This document shows positions 48,389 to 58,250 of a DNA stretch of 64,000 nt, in pieces. Each line of letters begins with the position of its first letter. The stretch's first letter is position 1. The notes beneath the pieces are model-generated. The model saw nothing but the letters and a program-made list of their open reading frames with translations, had not been told where the DNA came from and searched no databases. Source of the DNA: UBA3839 sp902776985 (GTDB taxonomy: Bacteria; Bacteroidota; Bacteroidia; Bacteroidales; Bacteroidaceae); assembly GCA_902776985.1 (NCBI GenBank), contig CACYSD010000005.1, forward strand, positions 1 to 64,000, written 5' to 3'. Made by a program: the position numbers and the translations under genes.

Positions 48389-49303
48389 TTATCTTACCTT
48401 CAAAATATCACCAACTTCAGGAATGTAGTCAGTATCCTTGAAGTTCATCTTGTAGAGTTTAGCAATTTGTATTCCGTATTTCTGGGAGATGGAATACATT
48501 GATTCACCTTCGCCGATCTTGTGCCATTGTCCCTTCATAGAGGCAGGTCCCTTAGAAGCTTTCTTCTTAAGGTATATAAATGTGCCTTCAGGAATAGGAG
48601 TATCTTCGTAGGCTTCGTTGTAAGACAGGAGTTTTGAACGCTTGACTTTCAAGTCAGTGGAAAGAGTTTCCCATGTGTCACCCTTGCGTGAAACCACGCA
48701 TGGAATGTTGTTGTTGGAAATAATGTTGTAGTAGGTGAGGTGGATATTATCCTCATATACAGGTTCCTTGAGGTCGATTTTAGGGAATCTAGGGTCTTCG
48801 TCCAAATCGTTCAAGTTGTAGAGTTCGATGATTCCGATAAGCCTGTCGGCATATGTGGGACTTGTGGCATATCCACAGGCTTTCAGTCCTCGTGCCCAAC
48901 CCTTATAATCGAGGATGCTCAGACGGAAGAGGCGCTGGTAGCGTGGGCGAAGCAGGAATTGTGAGTGGTCTTCAAAACTCTCCCTTACCGATGCGTATTT
49001 ACGGAAACGCTCATCGCGGTTATCGTCGTGGTGGGTAACGTAGTCACCAATCCAGTCGCTGCCGACCTTGATGCCGAAGTGGTTATTGCTCTTCTTTGCC
49101 AGTTCGCTGTTGCCTGCACCGCTCTCGAGCAATCCCTGGGCAAGAGTGATGCTCGCAGGAATTCCGTGAGTTTGCATTTGCTCAATAGCAATAGCCTTGT
49201 AGTTTTCAATATAGCGTTCAAACGAGCTGTTTCTTACGTCTTGAGCACAAATACTTAGCGGCATCATTACCGCCACAATTATGGTAAGGAATAATTTTTT
49301 CAT
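48389..49303 (-). CDS. Exported glucosaminidase (muramidase) with LysM domains
   Basis: At 304 residues it has a signal peptide (MKKLFLTIIVAVMMPLSIC). The FlgJ/glucosaminidase-type domain has HGIPASITLAQGLLESGAGN (about 46-65), with the catalytic glutamate in LLESGAG, and NNHFGIKVGSDW. Two C-terminal LysM-like modules follow (VVSRKGDTWETLSTDL and HKIGEGESMYSISQKYG) that bind peptidoglycan. It cleaves glycan strands in the periplasm. It lies 12 nt after cdd. Confidence 0.9.
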   Translation of the reverse strand: MKKLFLTIIVAVMMPLSICAQDVRNSSFERYIENYKAIAIEQMQTHGIPASITLAQGLLESGAGNSELAKKSNNHFGIKVGSDWIGDYVTHHDDNRDERFRKYASVRESFEDHSQFLLRPRYQRLFRLSILDYKGWARGLKACGYATSPTYADRLIGIIELYNLNDLDEDPRFPKIDLKEPVYEDNIHLTYYNIISNNNIPCVVSRKGDTWETLSTDLKVKRSKLLSYNEAYEDTPIPEGTFIYLKKKASKGPASMKGQWHKIGEGESMYSISQKYGIQIAKLYKMNFKDTDYIPEVGDILKVR

Positions 49304-49315
49304 TTGTTAATAGTA

Positions 49316-49795
49316 TTATAAATAGCTTGCGTCGAAATTTACGGGCATAAGGTCTGATGCGGAAGGGATGAAGTAAATGCCTTCTGTTCCGTAGAGCATC
49401 ACCTTCATCGGGGTTTTGAACCGTTGTTCGGTTTCACTCATCACCTGACGGCATCCGCCACATGGCGGGATAGGGCGTGGTGTGAAATTGCCCGATGTGT
49501 CACGAGCCGCACAACAGAGCATGGTTACTGCCTTGTCGGGATAGCGGCTATTGGCGTAGAAGAGGGCGGTGCGTTCGGCACAGAGTCCGGAAGGGTAGGC
49601 ACAGTTCTCCTGGTTGGAGCCAGCAACTATTGTCCCGTCGTCGAGCATCACTGCAGCACCTACGCTGAAGTGGGAGTAGGGTGAATAACTGCGGTATGTG
49701 GCTTCCTTAGTTGCTTCGAGCAGAGCCTTCTCCTGTTCGTTTAGTTCATCCTCCGTCTTTATAGTTACGGGGATATTGATGTTGAGTTCCTTCAT
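49316..49795 (-). CDS. cdd: Cytidine deaminase
   Basis: The 159-residue enzyme has the zinc site motifs: NCAYPSGLCAERTALFYANS (CAE, about 64-83) and IPPCGGCRQVMSE (PCxxC, about 109-121). It converts cytidine or deoxycytidine to uridine forms in pyrimidine salvage. It lies between the ABC-F gene (28 nt upstream) and the muramidase. Confidence 0.94.
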   Translation of the reverse strand: MKELNINIPVTIKTEDELNEQEKALLEATKEATYRSYSPYSHFSVGAAVMLDDGTIVAGSNQENCAYPSGLCAERTALFYANSRYPDKAVTMLCCAARDTSGNFTPRPIPPCGGCRQVMSETEQRFKTPMKVMLYGTEGIYFIPSASDLMPVNFDASYL

Positions 49796-49822
49796 GGGTT
49801 TGAGTATTTAAGTTCTTAAGAG

Positions 49823-51433
49823 TTAATATATGGTCTCTTTCAGAGCCTTGATATCGTCCGAAGTGATGTAGTCGTCATACTCCATCAGTTTGTCGATATG
49901 ACCTTTAGGACCGAGTTCTATGATGCGGTTGGCAACAGTTTGGATGAACTCGTGGTCGTGGCTGGCGAAGAGAATGTTTCCCTTGAAAGTCTTCAGGTTG
50001 TTGTTGAACGCCTGGATGGACTCGAGGTCGAGATGGTTGGTTGGAGTGTCGAGAATGAGGCAGTTGGCATTTTTCAGCTGCATACGTGCAATCATGCATC
50101 GCATCTTCTCACCTCCTGAAAGCACATTCACCTTCTTCAGAACTTCCTCACCAGAGAAGAGCATTCGTCCCAGATAGCCCTTGAAGAACACTTCGTTGCC
50201 TTCACCGAACTGTGAGAGCCAGTCAACGAGGTTCTTGTCGGATTGGAAGAACGCTGTGTTGTCAACAGGCAGATAAGCTGTAGTGATAGTAACACCCCAT
50301 TTATATGTTCCCGCCTGTGGTTCGCGGTTGCCGTTGATGATTTCAAAGAGAGCAGTCATAGCTCTTGGATTGTGGCTAAGGAACACTACCTTCTCGCCTT
50401 TCTCAACAGTGAAGGATAGATCGTCGAAGAGTACTGTGCCGTCGTCTTCAACAGCGCGCAGGCCTTCAACCTCGAGAATCTGGTTGCCAGGCTCACGATC
50501 CATCTGGAAGATGATTCCAGGGTATTTACGTGTAGAAGGTGTGATTTCCGCGATATTGAGTTTCTCCAGCATCTTCTTGCGGCTGGTTGTCTGCTTGCTC
50601 TTTGCAGCGTTGGCAGAGAATCGGCGGATGAATTCCTCCAGTTCGCGTTTCTTCTCCTCAGCCTTAGCCTTCTGGTTTTGCAGTTGCTTGAGGGCGAGCT
50701 GTGAAGACTCGTACCAGAATGAGTAGTTGCCGGCAAACATATTCACCTTGCCATAGTCGATATCTACGGTATGGGTAGATACGGCATCGAGGAAGTGACG
50801 GTCGTGACTAACCACCAATACCGTATGTTCGAAGTTTGCGAGGAAGTCCTCAAGCCAGGTTACTGTGTCGAGGTCAAGGTCGTTGGTAGGCTCGTCGAGG
50901 AGGAGGTTGTCAGGGTTTCCGTAGAGTGCCTGAGCAAGCATCACACGCACTTTCTCCTTACCGGTCAGTTCCGACATCAGCTTATAGTGCAGATCTTCCT
51001 TTATTCCAAGTCCACTAAGCAGGATGGCTGCATCGCTCTCGGCATTCCAGCCGTCAAGTTCTGCGAATTTCTCTTCAAGTTCGGCAGCACGCACACCGTC
51101 CTCGTCGGAAAACTCCTCCTTGGTATAGAGTGCGTCCTTCTCCTGCATGATGTCCCAAAGAACTGAGTGTCCCATCAGCACGGTGTTTATAACTGTGCAG
51201 GAGTCATATTTGTAGTGGTCCTGCGACAATACGCTCAGACGTTCGCCAGGACCGAGTGTGATGGTTCCCTTAGCGGGTTCCAGCTCACCGCTGATGGCTT
51301 TGAGCAAAGTGGATTTTCCGGCACCGTTGGCACCGATAACACCATAGATGTTGCCGTTTGTGAACTTCATGTTCACATCCTTGTAGAGAACTCGTTTACC
51401 AAACTGAATAGCAAGATCTGAAATTGTAATCAT
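49823..51433 (-). CDS. ABC-F ATPase (YbiT-like) with asymmetric ATP sites
   Basis: The 536-residue soluble protein has two ABC domains and no membrane segments. Domain 1 has an intact P-loop (GANGAGKSTLL, about 34-44) and LLLDEPTNDLD, but its signature reads SELTGKEK instead of LSGGEx. Domain 2 has an intact LSGGEKMR signature, but its P-loop is replaced (FLSHNPRAMTALF) and its Walker B reads LDTPTNHLD, lacking the catalytic glutamate. In a head-to-tail sandwich this leaves one complete ATP site and one degenerate one. ABC-F proteins act on the ribosome; the coiled linker (KAKAEEKKRELEEFI) between the domains fits that. Confidence 0.88.
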   Translation of the reverse strand: MITISDLAIQFGKRVLYKDVNMKFTNGNIYGVIGANGAGKSTLLKAISGELEPAKGTITLGPGERLSVLSQDHYKYDSCTVINTVLMGHSVLWDIMQEKDALYTKEEFSDEDGVRAAELEEKFAELDGWNAESDAAILLSGLGIKEDLHYKLMSELTGKEKVRVMLAQALYGNPDNLLLDEPTNDLDLDTVTWLEDFLANFEHTVLVVSHDRHFLDAVSTHTVDIDYGKVNMFAGNYSFWYESSQLALKQLQNQKAKAEEKKRELEEFIRRFSANAAKSKQTTSRKKMLEKLNIAEITPSTRKYPGIIFQMDREPGNQILEVEGLRAVEDDGTVLFDDLSFTVEKGEKVVFLSHNPRAMTALFEIINGNREPQAGTYKWGVTITTAYLPVDNTAFFQSDKNLVDWLSQFGEGNEVFFKGYLGRMLFSGEEVLKKVNVLSGGEKMRCMIARMQLKNANCLILDTPTNHLDLESIQAFNNNLKTFKGNILFASHDHEFIQTVANRIIELGPKGHIDKLMEYDDYITSDDIKALKETIY

Positions 51434-51520
51434 TCTTTATTTGTTGTTTAGTTGTTTTTACTTGTTGTTATATGGTAAATAGTATTATTCAATTCAAAAG
51501 CGGAACGACGGGGTGGAGAG

Positions 51521-52822
51521 TTATTCCAGTCGTCCTGTTACACGAAGATACTCCGTTTCGTAGATTTTCAGCTGAGTCTTAGCTTCGATAAGGTTGCTAT
51601 GGGATTGCTGCCATTGTGACTGAGCATCGAGGTAGTCGGTTATGGTGCACAGCTGGTTCTCGTACTTCTCTCTCATCACACGCAGGTTCTCATCGGCTTG
51701 TTTCTGTCCGAGAGTAGCTGTCTCAACCATGCTCTGTCCGTCTTTTATGTTCAGGATGGCCTTGCGGACTTCCACACGCATACCTCTTTCATACTGCTGA
51801 AGCTGGAGTTGGGAGTCGCTAAGGTCGAGCTGAGCCTTCTTCACTTTCTTCAATTCTGCTCCCCAGTGGAAGATAGGAACGTTTACCGACAGCATCAGCA
51901 TAGGGCTGTTACCGCTGAAGTTGTGATTAATATCAATGCGGTTGTTGTTGATGGTACTCATGGTACCTTTCAACTTGATGTTGTCGTAGTGGCTGTAACT
52001 TCCTACAAGAGCAACAGACGGAAGGTAGTTTGAGCGAGCTTTCTTAACGAGCAATTCGTTTGCCTTGACCTGATGCTGGAGCAAGAGCAGGTCTGGTCTT
52101 GCAGAGATGTCCTCATCCAAGTCGGCAGACAATGCGGTTTGCAGAAGTGTGTCGGTAGGAGTGATGTCCTGGTCAAAGTCTGTGCCAATCATGTTTGCAA
52201 GAGCCAGCTGAAGGAGTTTCTCTCCGTTGCGTGCTTTCAGAAGCATGTAGTTCACTTCGCTTTGCTTGGTGGTGATGCGCAGCAGGTCGTTTGTTGTGGC
52301 AAGCTCGACATTTACACTAAGCTGCACTTTGTCGTAGAGTTCCTTCATCTGAAGGGCATAGGCTTCGAGCATCTTTACTTTTGCCCTTACGGAGATGAGA
52401 GAGTAGTATGTGTTGTCAACATCAGAGATGAGTTGCATGCGTGTCTTGCGCAGTTTCTCTTCGCTGACTTCCTGACCGATTTTTGTAAGTTTGCCTGCTG
52501 CTGTCAGCTGACCACCGGTGTAGAGAGGCATAACTACATTGATTCCGGCGAGGTATGTGCCGCGCGTTTGCAGGGACAATCCGATGAAGTCGTGATCCTT
52601 GGTGTGAAGACCGGTAATCGAACCGTCCACCTTTGGCAGGCGCTGTGCGAAAGCAATCTCGCGGTCAAGTTTGGCTTTCTCCACGTCACTGCTTGCGGTC
52701 TTGACACTCTCGTCGTACTCAAGAGCCATTCTGCGGCAATCCTGCAGGCTCAAGCTCAACGGCTGTGCATTGATGGCTTGGGCTGCTACCAATAGAACTA
52801 CGGATAATATATATTTTTTCAT
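51521..52822 (-). CDS. TolC-family outer-membrane efflux protein
   Basis: At 433 residues it has a signal peptide (cleavage near AINAQ) and two repeats of the long helical/beta OEP pattern, for example LSLQDCRRMALEYDESVKTA at the start and EYLRVTGRLE at the end. It forms the outer-membrane channel of the RND pump. Its ATG overlaps the RND stop by 4 nt, so it is the last gene of the three-gene operon. Confidence 0.9.
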   Translation of the reverse strand: MKKYILSVVLLVAAQAINAQPLSLSLQDCRRMALEYDESVKTASSDVEKAKLDREIAFAQRLPKVDGSITGLHTKDHDFIGLSLQTRGTYLAGINVVMPLYTGGQLTAAGKLTKIGQEVSEEKLRKTRMQLISDVDNTYYSLISVRAKVKMLEAYALQMKELYDKVQLSVNVELATTNDLLRITTKQSEVNYMLLKARNGEKLLQLALANMIGTDFDQDITPTDTLLQTALSADLDEDISARPDLLLLQHQVKANELLVKKARSNYLPSVALVGSYSHYDNIKLKGTMSTINNNRIDINHNFSGNSPMLMLSVNVPIFHWGAELKKVKKAQLDLSDSQLQLQQYERGMRVEVRKAILNIKDGQSMVETATLGQKQADENLRVMREKYENQLCTITDYLDAQSQWQQSHSNLIEAKTQLKIYETEYLRVTGRLE

Positions 52823-55800
52823 GCTTCTTTAGGTTTTTGAACTTTGAAGATAGTTGAATAGAGGATTGGCAGGAATACCAGGATAATCAAGGTACCCATA
52901 GCAAGTCCTGACATGATAACTACTGCCATTGATCCGTACATTGGGTCGCTGATAAGCGGAGCCATACCGAGGATAGTGGTAAGAGATGCCATTATCACAG
53001 GGCTTGTACGGCTTACTGTGGCGTTGACTACAGCGTTGTAGGCTGGAAGTTTCTCCTCTTTCTGAAGTCTGTTGATTTCGTCCACAAGCACAATTCCGTT
53101 CTTAATCATCATACCTACAAGACCCATAGCTCCGAGGATGGCGATGAATGTGAACGGCATGTCAAGAAGGAGCAGGGCAGGAGTGATACCTACTATGATG
53201 AACGGCAGACAGAAGATGATGGTCAGCACTTGCTTCCAGCTGTTGAAGAGCAGAAGCATGATGATGAGGATGAAGAGAAAGGCGATTGGGAAGAGTTTCA
53301 CAAGCGAGCCTGATGCGTCGCCTGAGCTTCCGCCTTCACCTTGCCAAGACATAGTATAGCCCTCTGGCAATTGGATAGCCTCAATTTTATCCTGGATGTC
53401 TGCAATCACTTTCTTTGGTGTTGCCTCGTCGTTGTCGGGGTTAGGGTCGCACTCTGCCTGAATGGTTCTCTCGCCGTTGTGACGGAAGATATAGTCTTCT
53501 TCCCATTCAAAGTGAATGTCGCTGTTCACAGTTCCTAATGGAATACTGTTGGTGAGTTTGCTTTCCAGTTCGTCAACACTCATGGTTCCGGCAACTACAC
53601 CCTTGATGTCATCGCCTGTGATGTGGAGGTTAAGAGAACTCCATACAGGGATATTCCCGATGTTTTTGATTTTTGTACCGTCCTCGTTGCGAACCTGCAT
53701 CTGTACGAGTACAGTCTTGTCCTGGTCGTTGATTACACCTACAGGAAGACCGTCGGTGGCAGCGAGAAGTGAGTTGGCAACGTTCTCGCGGTTAAGTCCG
53801 CTTCGCAGAGCATCGGCTTGCACGTAGTTTGTCACGATGGACTTACCCTTCATCTGCCAGTTGTTCTGAACGGAATATGTGTCAACGTAAGGTGACTTAC
53901 GCATAATATCCTCTGCCTGATGTGCCAGATCGCGCAGCACCATTGGATCTGGTCCCTGGAATTCCACTTCCACGGTGTGGGTAGTGGTTATACTGAAGTT
54001 GTATCTGCGGAAACGGATGTAGGCATCGGGGTAGGCGGAACGAAGTTGCGGACGTATTTCATCGATTACCTCATTCATGGTCTTGAAGTTCTCGCAATCC
54101 ACAATCAGCTCACCGAAGTTGCTGCCGTCGTTGTTCATTGGACGTACAAGGCTGTAGCGTACAGGTGATGAACCCATAGTTGCAGCTACGCGGTCAATCT
54201 TAGGATTCTTGAGCAAGGTCTTGCTGATGTCCAGCAGGTCTTCACGTACTCTGTCTGGGCTTGTCTGGTCGGGCAGGTGGTATTCGATTACGAACTGACC
54301 ATAGTCGAAATCAGGGAAGAATACCTGCTTCACCTTTCCGTAGCCCCAGCCGCAAACAACCAGGAGCAGAATTGCCACAGCGATGGTGACATAGCGGTAG
54401 TTGATGAGTGTTCCGATGAGTCGGCGGATGAAAAGCTGGAGCTTGTTCTCCTTGCCTTCATCCTTAGCACCTTTGTCCTTTGAGCGCAAAGGCATCCATG
54501 CAGCCACGCACGCTGGCACCTGCACCATTGCCATTATCCATGAGGCAAGGAGTGAGATGCACAGCACGAGGAATAGGTCGCGGCAGTATTCACCAGCTGT
54601 GGTTGGCGAGATGAATGTTGGCAGAAATGTCAGAACAGCAATCACGGTAGCGCCAAGCATAGGCAGAGCCGTATTGTTGACGATGCCGTAGAGATAGTTC
54701 TTAGGTCCAAGTCCACGTTTCCTGTCCACAAGGATACCGTCCATCACCACTATCGCATTGTCCACCAGCATACCCATTGCCACGATGAATGCACCAAGCG
54801 AGATACGCTGCAGGGTACTGTCGGCAAGGAGTAGGATAGGGAAGGTGATGAAGATGGCGAGCACAAGGCTCGTACCGATAATCATACCTCCGCGGAATCC
54901 GTAGGTGAACATCAGAACGATGATTACGATGAGAACTGATTCCAGCAGGTTAACGAGGAAGCCGTTAACTGCGTTGGTCACCTGGTCGGCTTGGAAGAAA
55001 ATCTTGTCGGTTGAGAATCCTACAGGCAAACGGTCCATCACCTCTGCCAGCTTTGCATCGACAGCCTTACCTACGTCTGGCACGATGGCATCATCGTTAA
55101 GGGTGATACAGATTCCGAGTGCCGGATTTTCGTTTACAAAGAATCCGCCCGTCTGTGGCTCCTGATATGCACGTTCGATGGTGGCTATGTCACCAATTCG
55201 AAGCATCTTGCCATTTGCGGTGCGGATATACATATTCTCTATGTCTTTCTCGTCCTTAAGCTCGTTGTTCACACGAATCTGAAGACGGTCGTCATAATTG
55301 TCGTAGCTTCCTGCATTTACGGTCTTGCCTGCATTCTGCAGACCCAGCATCACCTGAGTAGGAATGATGCCTGTGCGGGCAAGCTTCTCCTTGTCGATAA
55401 TGATGTTGATGACCTCCTTGCGTGTTCCGATGATGTTGATACGCTTTACACCCTCAACGGTGAGGAGTTCACGACGGACAAGTTTAGCGTACTTCTCCAG
55501 TTCGGCATAGCTGTAGCCGTCGCCCATGAAGGCGTAGAAGAGGCCATAGACATCCAGCATATCGTCCACCACAATCGGTGGGTAGCATCCTGCTGGCAGG
55601 CTTGATTTCACATCGTTGGCCTTGCGGCGCAGCTGGTCGAAGTGCTGCTCCATCTCAGCCATCTTAACTTTGTCCAGGAACTTGACTGTGATAATAGCCA
55701 TTCCCGGGCGGACATCGGCTGTCAATTCCTTGACATCAGAAACGGTTCGTAGAGCATCTTCCACTACCTGCACGGCTTCCAGTTCCACCTCGTGAGCTGT

Positions 55801-55971
55801 GGCACCTGGATAAACCAGTGCTACCGATGCTTGCTTCACCGCTACTGCAGGGTCTTCCAGTTTAGGCATGCTGTTGTAGCTGACAACACCCATCACGAGA
55901 ATACCCACGACAAAACTCCAAAATATAGTTGGTCGCTTGACGAAAAATTCTGTCAGTGCTTTTGCATTCAT
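52819..55971 (-). CDS. RND efflux transporter permease
   Basis: The 1050-residue inner-membrane protein has 12 expected membrane segments and two large periplasmic loops. Visible motifs include the N-terminal FFVKRPTIFWSFVVGILVMG, RVNNELKDEKDIENM, GMLVDNAIVVMDGI in the TM4 proton-relay region (about 398-411), and MGLVGMMIKNGIVLVDEINR near the C-terminus. It exports drugs, detergents or other amphiphiles using the proton gradient. Substrate is not predictable. It is flanked by its adaptor (71 nt upstream) and a TolC protein. Confidence 0.94.
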   Translation of the reverse strand: MNAKALTEFFVKRPTIFWSFVVGILVMGVVSYNSMPKLEDPAVAVKQASVALVYPGATAHEVELEAVQVVEDALRTVSDVKELTADVRPGMAIITVKFLDKVKMAEMEQHFDQLRRKANDVKSSLPAGCYPPIVVDDMLDVYGLFYAFMGDGYSYAELEKYAKLVRRELLTVEGVKRINIIGTRKEVINIIIDKEKLARTGIIPTQVMLGLQNAGKTVNAGSYDNYDDRLQIRVNNELKDEKDIENMYIRTANGKMLRIGDIATIERAYQEPQTGGFFVNENPALGICITLNDDAIVPDVGKAVDAKLAEVMDRLPVGFSTDKIFFQADQVTNAVNGFLVNLLESVLIVIIVLMFTYGFRGGMIIGTSLVLAIFITFPILLLADSTLQRISLGAFIVAMGMLVDNAIVVMDGILVDRKRGLGPKNYLYGIVNNTALPMLGATVIAVLTFLPTFISPTTAGEYCRDLFLVLCISLLASWIMAMVQVPACVAAWMPLRSKDKGAKDEGKENKLQLFIRRLIGTLINYRYVTIAVAILLLVVCGWGYGKVKQVFFPDFDYGQFVIEYHLPDQTSPDRVREDLLDISKTLLKNPKIDRVAATMGSSPVRYSLVRPMNNDGSNFGELIVDCENFKTMNEVIDEIRPQLRSAYPDAYIRFRRYNFSITTTHTVEVEFQGPDPMVLRDLAHQAEDIMRKSPYVDTYSVQNNWQMKGKSIVTNYVQADALRSGLNRENVANSLLAATDGLPVGVINDQDKTVLVQMQVRNEDGTKIKNIGNIPVWSSLNLHITGDDIKGVVAGTMSVDELESKLTNSIPLGTVNSDIHFEWEEDYIFRHNGERTIQAECDPNPDNDEATPKKVIADIQDKIEAIQLPEGYTMSWQGEGGSSGDASGSLVKLFPIAFLFILIIMLLLFNSWKQVLTIIFCLPFIIVGITPALLLLDMPFTFIAILGAMGLVGMMIKNGIVLVDEINRLQKEEKLPAYNAVVNATVSRTSPVIMASLTTILGMAPLISDPMYGSMAVVIMSGLAMGTLIILVFLPILYSTIFKVQKPKEA

Positions 55972-56042
55972 ATCTTTTATGTCGCTTCGCTTATTAAATT
56001 CTATAATGCTCCGGTACTATCATTTTACACTTCACTCTTCAC

Positions 56043-57092
56043 TTACAGAAGGTCTCCTACGTTGCTTTTCTTAGGAGTCACAATCTTCACCTTGTCTCCT
56101 TCGTGCAAAGCCTTCACACCAGCTTTCACGATACGGTCGGTTGTGGTAATGCCGCTGCTTACAACAGCCATGCCTTCTGAATCCACACCGCTGATAGTTA
56201 CTTCATGACGCTTAACCACGTCACCCTCTTCCACAACCCATACATAGGTCTTGTCGCCATCTTCGAAAACAGCGTGAGCAGGAATCGAGAGTCCGGTTAC
56301 TTCTACTTCACCACCCATTTCGATATAGACATCGACATTCACTCCGGCGCTGATTTTGCCGTCAATAGCATATCTCACCGTGAAGAGCTGATTGGCGTCT
56401 GCCTTAGCCAGTACACTTATCTTGTGCAGATTGTAGCGTTCTCCGCCAGCAATGCAGTAAGCCTCGGTAGTATTCTCTAAAAGACTATAGATGTCAACAG
56501 GGATGTTTACCTCCACTTCAAGGCTGTGAGTGTCAACTAGGTCCATTACAGGCATTCCTGCGCTTACCATTTCAGCCTGCTCGAAATTCACTTTCTGGAT
56601 TGTGCCCGAAACTGGTGCTCTCAGCTGTGTATAGCTCAGCTGGTTCTTGGCGTTCTGCAAATTCAGACGCAACTGATCCAGGGCGCTGACAGCTTTCTCG
56701 TAGTCGTTGCCGGAGAGACTGTTGCTGTCGTGCAGCTTGCTCAGTCTTTCCACCTCGTTCTTTGTCTGGTTGTATCTTGTCTGAGCCACGTCCACCTGAA
56801 TCTGATAGTCCTTGGTGTCGAGTGTAGCAACAAGCTGACCTTTCTTTACAGCCATACCTTCCTTTACGAGAATACGTGCAATTTGTCCAGGAGTACGGAA
56901 GCTCAGGCTTACTGTGCTGTTTTCCTTCACTACACCTGAGAAATTCTTCACGGAAGTTTCCTGACGGTTCAGAGGAAATACTGTGAGTACGCTGTGTACT
57001 TTAGCTTCTTCCTTTTTCTTGTCGCCGCTTCCGCATGCTGTCATCAGACAGGTTGCAGCCAGCAACAAAACAAAACTTTTAAGAGTTTTCAT
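56043..57092 (-). CDS. RND efflux periplasmic adaptor (membrane fusion protein)
   Basis: At 349 residues it has a lipoprotein-type signal (LLLAATCLMTACGSGDKKK, lipid cysteine at about 20), a biotinyl-lipoyl-like hairpin (VKEGMAVKKGQLVATLDTKD, and YTQLRAPVSGTIQKVNFEQA near 152-171) and an intervening coiled coil. It links the permease to TolC. It is the first gene of the pump operon. No regulator gene is adjacent. Confidence 0.92.
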   Translation of the reverse strand: MKTLKSFVLLLAATCLMTACGSGDKKKEEAKVHSVLTVFPLNRQETSVKNFSGVVKENSTVSLSFRTPGQIARILVKEGMAVKKGQLVATLDTKDYQIQVDVAQTRYNQTKNEVERLSKLHDSNSLSGNDYEKAVSALDQLRLNLQNAKNQLSYTQLRAPVSGTIQKVNFEQAEMVSAGMPVMDLVDTHSLEVEVNIPVDIYSLLENTTEAYCIAGGERYNLHKISVLAKADANQLFTVRYAIDGKISAGVNVDVYIEMGGEVEVTGLSIPAHAVFEDGDKTYVWVVEEGDVVKRHEVTISGVDSEGMAVVSSGITTTDRIVKAGVKALHEGDKVKIVTPKKSNVGDLL

Positions 57093-57182
57093 TGTCTGTT
57101 TTATTTTATGTTTTGGTTTAATTATTAATTCTCAATTTTTTATTTGTAATTATTCTGGGTGCGAACAGCCCAAAAATCTTTG

Positions 57183-57190
57183 CAAATTTA
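57183..57190 (-). promoter_or_regulatory. -7 element for the RND efflux operon
   Basis: TAAATTTG on the minus strand, about 90 nt before the adaptor ATG. The -33 box is not evident. Confidence 0.45.
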
Positions 57191-57259
57191 TGCAAAAAAT
57201 GTCAATTATACAGCATTTACACCAAGGTTTTGCTCAAAAACCACTAAATTTGCACAAAT

Positions 57260-57267
57260 TAACTTTG
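57260..57267 (+). promoter_or_regulatory. -7 element for the HD-domain gene
   Basis: TAACTTTG at 57260-57267; a second candidate, TAAATTTG, lies at 57245-57252. Either would give a leader of roughly 70-95 nt. Confidence 0.45.
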
Positions 57268-57344
57268 TATAAAACATTCACCTGCGGTGCAATTATTGCT
57301 TTAGTAACTTGTTTTAATCATCTAAATCCCAGCGCTTCAGCGCG

Positions 57345-57896
57345 ATGATAATTTTGTCTATGGAAGTACTTAAAATCATTGATAAATACTATCAATCTGG
57401 ATCTGAACTTCGCAATATCCTTCTTGTTCATAGCGAGGGTGTAGCACGTAAGGCGTTGCAGATAGCCGACCGCCATCCCCAGCTCCAGATCGACCGCGAC
57501 TTTCTCTACGAAGCCGCCATGCTTCACGATATTGGCATATTCCTCACCAACGCCCCCGGCATCCAGTGTTTCGGTACCGAACCCTACATCCGTCACGGCA
57601 TCCTTGGTGCCCACATCATGCGAGAGGAAGGCTATGAACGTCATGCTCGCGTTTGTGAGCGCCACACAGGCACTGGACTCAGCCGTGAGCAGATCATCAG
57701 TCAGAATCTCCCTCTGCCACATCGTGACTTCCTTCCCGAAACCCTCGAAGAGCAGATCATCTGCTTTGCCGACAAATTTTTCTCCAAGACCCGTCCCGAC
57801 ATTGAGAAGACTGCCGACCAGGCTCGCCACAGCCTTCTTAAGTTCGGTGAAGCCGGCATCCTCCGCTTCGATCAATGGTGCAACACATTCCTATAA
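57345..57896 (+). CDS. HD-domain phosphohydrolase
   Basis: At 183 residues it has the HD metal motifs: HSEGVARKALQIADRH (about 29-44), AMLHDIGIF (about 57-65, the HD pair), RHGILGAHIMREEGYERHA and a downstream CFADKFFSKTRPD. It resembles small HDIG phosphohydrolases acting on nucleotides or phosphoesters. An ATG five codons later (57360) is an equally possible start. It is a single gene, divergent from the RND pump. Confidence 0.82.
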   Translation: MIILSMEVLKIIDKYYQSGSELRNILLVHSEGVARKALQIADRHPQLQIDRDFLYEAAMLHDIGIFLTNAPGIQCFGTEPYIRHGILGAHIMREEGYERHARVCERHTGTGLSREQIISQNLPLPHRDFLPETLEEQIICFADKFFSKTRPDIEKTADQARHSLLKFGEAGILRFDQWCNTFL

Positions 57897-58250
57897 CTAA
57901 ATAGGATAAATTGAGAGGTCGGTCATTTTGACTGTGGTGCAAATCCTTTTCGACTGCGGTTCGGCACGTATCAAACTTAAGTCTGAAACATGTTTCCACC
58001 GCGGTGAAAAGTTCAAAACACAGAGGTTTTCTCTCCTTTATCACAATGCAAAGTTAACACCAATTTATACTTTATTTATAAAGTATAAAAAAACAAATCC
58101 ATAATTTTAAGGTTTATTAACACAGGCTTCCGCAGGGTCAGCATTTCAGGAAAAGAGTCAACTTTTCCAAGTGGGGTAGACAACCTTTTCAGTGCTGATA
58201 GTCAACTTAATAAGGATGGATAAGCAATGGAATCGTAGACATGTATTTTT
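57897..58250. other. Intergenic stretch between convergent genes, no gene seen
   Basis: It contains ACTGCGGT/ACCGCGGTG words (57953-58007), including the palindrome CACCGCGGTG, reminiscent of the 22.8-kb repeat core. An imperfect hairpin is formed by TCAGCATTTCAGGAAAAG (about 58140-58157) and CTTTTCAGTGCTGA (about 58191-58204). No coding frame stands out. Confidence 0.5.
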
